From JAIBAI01 sp044238875 (GTDB taxonomy: Bacteria; Bacteroidota; Bacteroidia; M30B66), in NCBI GenBank assembly GCA_044238875.1, contig JBIICM010000117.1, forward strand, positions 1 to 7,940: a DNA stretch of 7,940 bases. Direction: 5' to 3'. Positions 4,512 through 7,940 of the stretch are shown here, one piece after another. Within the stretch, counting starts at the first letter, position 1. The number at the start of each line of letters is the position of its first letter. A program made the position numbers and the translations under genes. The notes under the pieces are model-generated. The model did no database searches, had not been told where the DNA came from, and saw nothing but the letters and a program-made list of their open reading frames with translations.

Positions 4512-7352
4512 ATGGCTGATTCTGCGCAGGATACAAGGGCCGACGTTTCCACGATTCACATCAGGGGAGCCCGGGTTCACAACCTGAAAAATGTCGAAGT
4601 TCGTATTCCGCGGTTTAAACTGGTGGTCTTTACCGGCCTGTCGGGTAGCGGTAAATCATCACTGGCGTTTGATACACTTTACGCTGAAGGCCAGCGCAGA
4701 TATGTTGAATCGCTCAGTTCTTACGCACGTCAGTTTTTAGGCCGGATTAACAAGCCTGATGTCGATTTTATACAGGGTATCTCTCCGGCTGTTGCCATCG
4801 AGCAAAAAGTTAACACCACCAATCCGCGCTCAACGGTTGGTACCTCCACCGAAATTTATGATTATCTGAAGCTCCTGTTTGCACGTATCGGAAAAACCTA
4901 TTCGCCCATATCAGGAACGCAGATTACTAAGTTTACACCTGAGGGAGTGGTTAATCTGGTAAACAATTCTCCCGAAAAAACCCGCATTAACCTTTTCGCC
5001 CCGCTCAATCCTGATCGTTTTGGCGGCAAAAGCCGCAACCTCAATGTGCTGAAACAGCTTGGCTTCTCAAGGCTCCGGGTGAACGGAACGTTAAAAAAAA
5101 TTGAAGAATGGGAGCAGGATGATACTGATATATCAGGAAGCCGGCTTGAGTTACTCATTGACCGCCTGCAAGTGGAGCCCGGGAACACTGAAAACAACAG
5201 CCGGCTGGCCGACTCGGTACAAACCGCCTTTTACGAAGGAAGAGATGAATGCCTTGTAGAGTTTATCTATGAAGACGGAAACACCTCAGCACAAAAAGTT
5301 AGTGCCCGTTTTGAGGCTGATGGACTTCATTTTGAAGAGCCCAGCGTTCACCTTTTCAGTTTTAACAATCCGTTTGGGGCCTGTAAAGCCTGCGAAGGGT
5401 TCGGTACTGTAATAGGTATTGACGAAAATCTGGTGATTCCCGACAAAAGTCTTTCTGTTTTCGAAGGCTGCGTTGCTCCTTGGAAAGGAGAAAGAATGAG
5501 CGAATGGAAAGATCGCTTTGTTAAAAAAGCCATGAAATTCGATTTCCCGGTTCATCGCGCCTATTATGATTTGAACGAAGAAGAGAAACGCCAGCTCTGG
5601 GAAGGAAATCAATTCGCCGAGGGAATCAATGATTTCTTCAGAATGGTTGAAGAAAACACCTATAAGATTCAATACAGGGTAATGCTCTCAAGATACCGGG
5701 GCAAAACCACCTGTCAGGATTGCCGCGGCACTCGCCTGCGAAAGGATGCCGGCTATGTAAAGGTGGGCGGCATCAACCTGATTAATCTGGTATTGATGCC
5801 TGTTATTCGGGTCAGGGAATTTTTCGAAAACTTTGTTCCTGAACCCTATGAGCTGGCAGTTGCAGGGCGTATTCTTCAGGAAATCAAAAGCCGGCTGGGA
5901 TTCTTGTGTGATGTAGGCCTGGGTTACCTGACGCTGAATCGCGCCAGCGCAAGCCTCAGCGGTGGTGAAAGTCAGCGGATCAACCTGGCCACCTCCATCG
6001 GTTCAAGTCTCGAAAGTGCGCTCTATGTGCTCGATGAGCCCAGTATTGGTCTGCATCCGCGCGATACCGAACGGCTGATCACAGTGCTCAAAAGGTTGCG
6101 TGATCTGGGTAATACCGTAGTGGTGGTTGAACATGATGAGGAAATCATGCGGGCGGCAGATATGCTTGTAGATATGGGTCCTGAGGCCGGAAGCCATGGA
6201 GGAAAGGTTGTTTTCAGCGGCCCTTATGCTGATCTTATAAAGGCAGGTAACAGTCTTACTGCCGACTATCTCACCGGTCGCAAGCAGATTGAAATTCCGG
6301 CTGCACCAAAAAAATGGAAACAATTCGTTGGTATCAAAGGTGCCAATCATAATAACCTGAAGCACATTGATGTGCGGTTTCCCCTCAATGTGCTTACTGT
6401 TGTGAGCGGAGTGAGCGGCTCCGGCAAAAGTACCCTGGTAAATAAAATCCTCTACCCTGCCCTCAAAAAGCTGTTTGATGGTTATGCCGAACAAACCGGG
6501 CAATTCGACAGGCTCGATGGAGACTATCGCTCCCTGGAGGCTGTAGAATATATCGATCAGAACCCGATTGGCAAATCCAGCCGGAGTAATCCGGTGACCT
6601 ATGTTAAAGCTTACGACGAGATCAGATCCTTATACGCTGCCCAGCCACTCTCAAAAAACAGAAATTACAAGCCCTCGGTGTTCTCATTCAACATCGAAGG
6701 CGGACGCTGTGAAGAGTGCGAAGGAGAGGGCTTTGTAACCATCTCCATGCAATTTATGGCGGATGTTAAGTTACAATGTGATCTCTGCGGCGGAAGACGT
6801 TTCAAGGAGGAGGTTTTGGAGGTTCACTATAATGGTAAATCCATTTCTGATATTCTTGATCTTACTGTTGATGAAGCCATCGATTTCTTTTCACAAAAAA
6901 ACAGCGGAACTGTTGAAAAGAGGATCGTTTCGCGGCTTAAACCGCTGGCAGAAGTTGGCTTGGGTTATGTACATCTCGGACAGGCCTCATCCACGCTTTC
7001 AGGGGGAGAGGCGCAGCGGATAAAACTGGCATCCTTTCTTACCAAGGGAGAGCAGCAGGCCCGCACCTTATTTATTTTCGATGAACCTACAACAGGATTG
7101 CATTTTCATGATATCAGCAAACTGTTAAAGTCATTCAATGCACTGATTGCGCAGGGTCATAGTCTGGTGGTCATTGAACACAACCTTGATGTTATTAAGG
7201 TTGCCGATTGGGTAATTGATCTTGGACCCGATGGCGGAGAGCACGGTGGATCGCTCGTATTTGAAGGGGTTCCGTCAGATCTGGCGCGACATCCGCATAG
7301 TTATACCGGCCAATACCTCAGCGCTAAATTCAATAGTATTAAGGGGCAATAA
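4512..7352 (+). CDS. uvrA: Excinuclease ABC subunit A (UvrA)
   Basis: UvrA is the damage-sensing ATPase of nucleotide excision repair; as a dimer it loads UvrB at DNA lesions. At 946 residues it is full length (E. coli UvrA is 940). The first ATPase half has Walker A GLSGSGKSS (42-50), PRSTVGTSTEIYDYL, signature LSGGESQR (482-489) and Walker B VLDEPSIGLHPRD with Asp508-Glu509. The second half has Walker A GVSGSGKST (633-641), signature LSGGEAQR (829-836) and Walker B FDEPTTGLH with Asp857-Glu858. The C-terminal zinc site has all four cysteines (733, 736, 756, 759). Cys401 and Cys404 of CQDCRGTRLR are present. In the N-terminal zinc module only C291-x2-C294 remains: the earlier CPxC pair is replaced by a DGLHFEEPSVHLF stretch, which I recall in other Bacteroidota UvrA proteins. 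The gene has its own promoter, diverging from the sigma gene. uvrB is not nearby. Confidence 0.98.
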   Translation: MADSAQDTRADVSTIHIRGARVHNLKNVEVRIPRFKLVVFTGLSGSGKSSLAFDTLYAEGQRRYVESLSSYARQFLGRINKPDVDFIQGISPAVAIEQKVNTTNPRSTVGTSTEIYDYLKLLFARIGKTYSPISGTQITKFTPEGVVNLVNNSPEKTRINLFAPLNPDRFGGKSRNLNVLKQLGFSRLRVNGTLKKIEEWEQDDTDISGSRLELLIDRLQVEPGNTENNSRLADSVQTAFYEGRDECLVEFIYEDGNTSAQKVSARFEADGLHFEEPSVHLFSFNNPFGACKACEGFGTVIGIDENLVIPDKSLSVFEGCVAPWKGERMSEWKDRFVKKAMKFDFPVHRAYYDLNEEEKRQLWEGNQFAEGINDFFRMVEENTYKIQYRVMLSRYRGKTTCQDCRGTRLRKDAGYVKVGGINLINLVLMPVIRVREFFENFVPEPYELAVAGRILQEIKSRLGFLCDVGLGYLTLNRASASLSGGESQRINLATSIGSSLESALYVLDEPSIGLHPRDTERLITVLKRLRDLGNTVVVVEHDEEIMRAADMLVDMGPEAGSHGGKVVFSGPYADLIKAGNSLTADYLTGRKQIEIPAAPKKWKQFVGIKGANHNNLKHIDVRFPLNVLTVVSGVSGSGKSTLVNKILYPALKKLFDGYAEQTGQFDRLDGDYRSLEAVEYIDQNPIGKSSRSNPVTYVKAYDEIRSLYAAQPLSKNRNYKPSVFSFNIEGGRCEECEGEGFVTISMQFMADVKLQCDLCGGRRFKEEVLEVHYNGKSISDILDLTVDEAIDFFSQKNSGTVEKRIVSRLKPLAEVGLGYVHLGQASSTLSGGEAQRIKLASFLTKGEQQARTLFIFDEPTTGLHFHDISKLLKSFNALIAQGHSLVVIEHNLDVIKVADWVIDLGPDGGEHGGSLVFEGVPSDLARHPHSYTGQYLSAKFNSIKGQ

Positions 7353-7354
7353 AA

Positions 7355-7387
7355 TTGCGTTTAATTCATTCGCCCTTTGTAAATTTC
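7355..7387 (+). promoter_or_regulatory. Weak candidate promoter for the alpha/beta hydrolase gene
   Basis: TTG at 7355-7357 and TAAATTTC at 7380-7387 are separated by 22 bases. The second matches the TAnnTTTG box in all but the last base. The 54-base gap between uvrA and the hydrolase shows no clear terminator hairpin, so readthrough from uvrA is an equally good explanation. Confidence 0.2.
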
Positions 7388-7406
7388 CAGTCCAAAAAAT
7401 CCGGGT

Positions 7407-7940
7407 ATGAAAGCTGAGTTTTCCAAGGGTATTATTCAATACAGGGCCTCCGGGCAGGGTCCGGTGGTTGTGTTTCTGCATGGATTTATGGAAACTGCGC
7501 GAATATGGCGCGCATTCGCCTACAAGCTATCCTCACGGTTTAGGGTTGTAAGGATTAACCTTCCCGGACACGGCGGTTCTTCCGTTTTTAAAGAGCCCCA
7601 CACCATGGAATTTATGGCCGCTGCCGTTAATGCTGTGCTGGAAAAGGAAAAAATCGGGAAAGCCCTTTTTGTCGGGCATTCAATGGGGGGTTATGTGTCG
7701 CTTGCCTTTGCTGAAAAATGGCCAGAAAAGGTAAACGGGCTCATTATGTTCAGTTCCTCCTCTTTTGCCGACAGTCAGGAAAGGAAGGCAGAACGTGAAC
7801 GCGCCATCAAAGCTGCAGATGCGCACAAAATGAAATTCATTACTTCTGTTGTTCCCAATCTTTTCTTCGAACGTTCAGGAAATAAAGCAGCCAAAAAGAT
7901 TTACAAGCTGGTAAAGCTCGCCTCCGCCCAGTCAAAAGAA
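7407..7940 (+). CDS. Alpha/beta-fold hydrolase, C-terminus cut by window edge
   Basis: An open frame begins at the ATG at 7407 and runs 178 codons to the right edge. The protein has the N-terminal half of an alpha/beta-hydrolase. VVVFLHGF holds the oxyanion-hole HG (residues 25-26). RVVRINLPGHGGS (46-58) is the conserved strand and turn before helix B. VGHSMGGYVSLAFA is the nucleophile elbow with Ser92 as the predicted nucleophile, and WPEKVNGLIMFSS is the following strand. A lysine- and alanine-rich helical stretch after residue 120 probably begins the cap or lid. The catalytic Asp and His should lie beyond the window. The family includes esterases, lipases, haloalkane dehalogenases and MenH-like enzymes, and the substrate cannot be told from this half. 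There is no signal peptide, so it is probably cytoplasmic. It lies 54 bases after uvrA in the same direction and may be cotranscribed, but I know of no functional link. Confidence 0.9.
   Translation, partial: MKAEFSKGIIQYRASGQGPVVVFLHGFMETARIWRAFAYKLSSRFRVVRINLPGHGGSSVFKEPHTMEFMAAAVNAVLEKEKIGKALFVGHSMGGYVSLAFAEKWPEKVNGLIMFSSSSFADSQERKAERERAIKAADAHKMKFITSVVPNLFFERSGNKAAKKIYKLVKLASAQSKE

Noticed and set aside
5093..5100. Run of eight A bases in uvrA, formally a slippery sequence
   Set aside because: A -1 shift would reach a TGA almost at once, truncating UvrA near residue 197. No stimulating structure is evident and the normal frame encodes an intact protein.
6003..6503. Open frame of 166 codons on the minus strand inside uvrA
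   Set aside because: It is antisense to the conserved Walker B and second Walker A regions of UvrA and shows no recognisable domain.
1..7940. A new multi-gene system, such as defence, mobile element or biosynthetic cluster
   Set aside because: Most genes fall in well-known housekeeping families on several separate transcription units. There are no transposase, integrase, CRISPR repeats, tRNA-bounded insertions or toxin-antitoxin pairs.

Overview
The window looks like ordinary chromosomal DNA from a member of the Bacteroidota. Three signs agree. Several genes are preceded by the TAnnTTTG type of -7 promoter box, and Shine-Dalgarno sequences are largely absent. The PheS protein has a cysteine-rich insertion and the UvrA protein has a zinc-site variant, both of which I recall as typical of Bacteroidota. 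The small lipoprotein has a beta-sandwich type of sequence common in that phylum. A genus cannot be given from the sequence alone.

Layout from left to right. Bases 1-2147 (minus strand) hold most of hrpB, a DEAH-family ATP-dependent helicase whose C-terminus lies beyond the left edge. It sits 36 bases downstream of pheS (2184-3215, minus), the phenylalanyl-tRNA synthetase alpha subunit, and the two are probably cotranscribed. A short divergent spacer follows, with a -7 box facing each way. Next is a small predicted lipoprotein gene of unknown function (3314-3682, plus). It converges on a lone ECF-type sigma factor gene (3760-4353, minus). The sigma gene and uvrA (4512-7352, plus) diverge from a 158-base spacer in which two good Bacteroidota promoters overlap. 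A partial alpha/beta-hydrolase gene (7407-7940, plus) follows uvrA in the same direction and runs off the right edge.

The genes belong to separate housekeeping jobs: RNA remodelling, tRNA charging, transcription initiation and nucleotide excision repair. They do not form one pathway. The clearest regulatory structure is the interleaved promoter pair between the sigma factor and uvrA, which could couple expression of the two. I see no mobile element, CRISPR array, tRNA or rRNA gene, and no sign of a new defence or biosynthetic system. The most useful points to follow up are that promoter pair, active-site-adjacent substitutions in PheS, a missing cysteine pair in UvrA, and the unknown lipoprotein.
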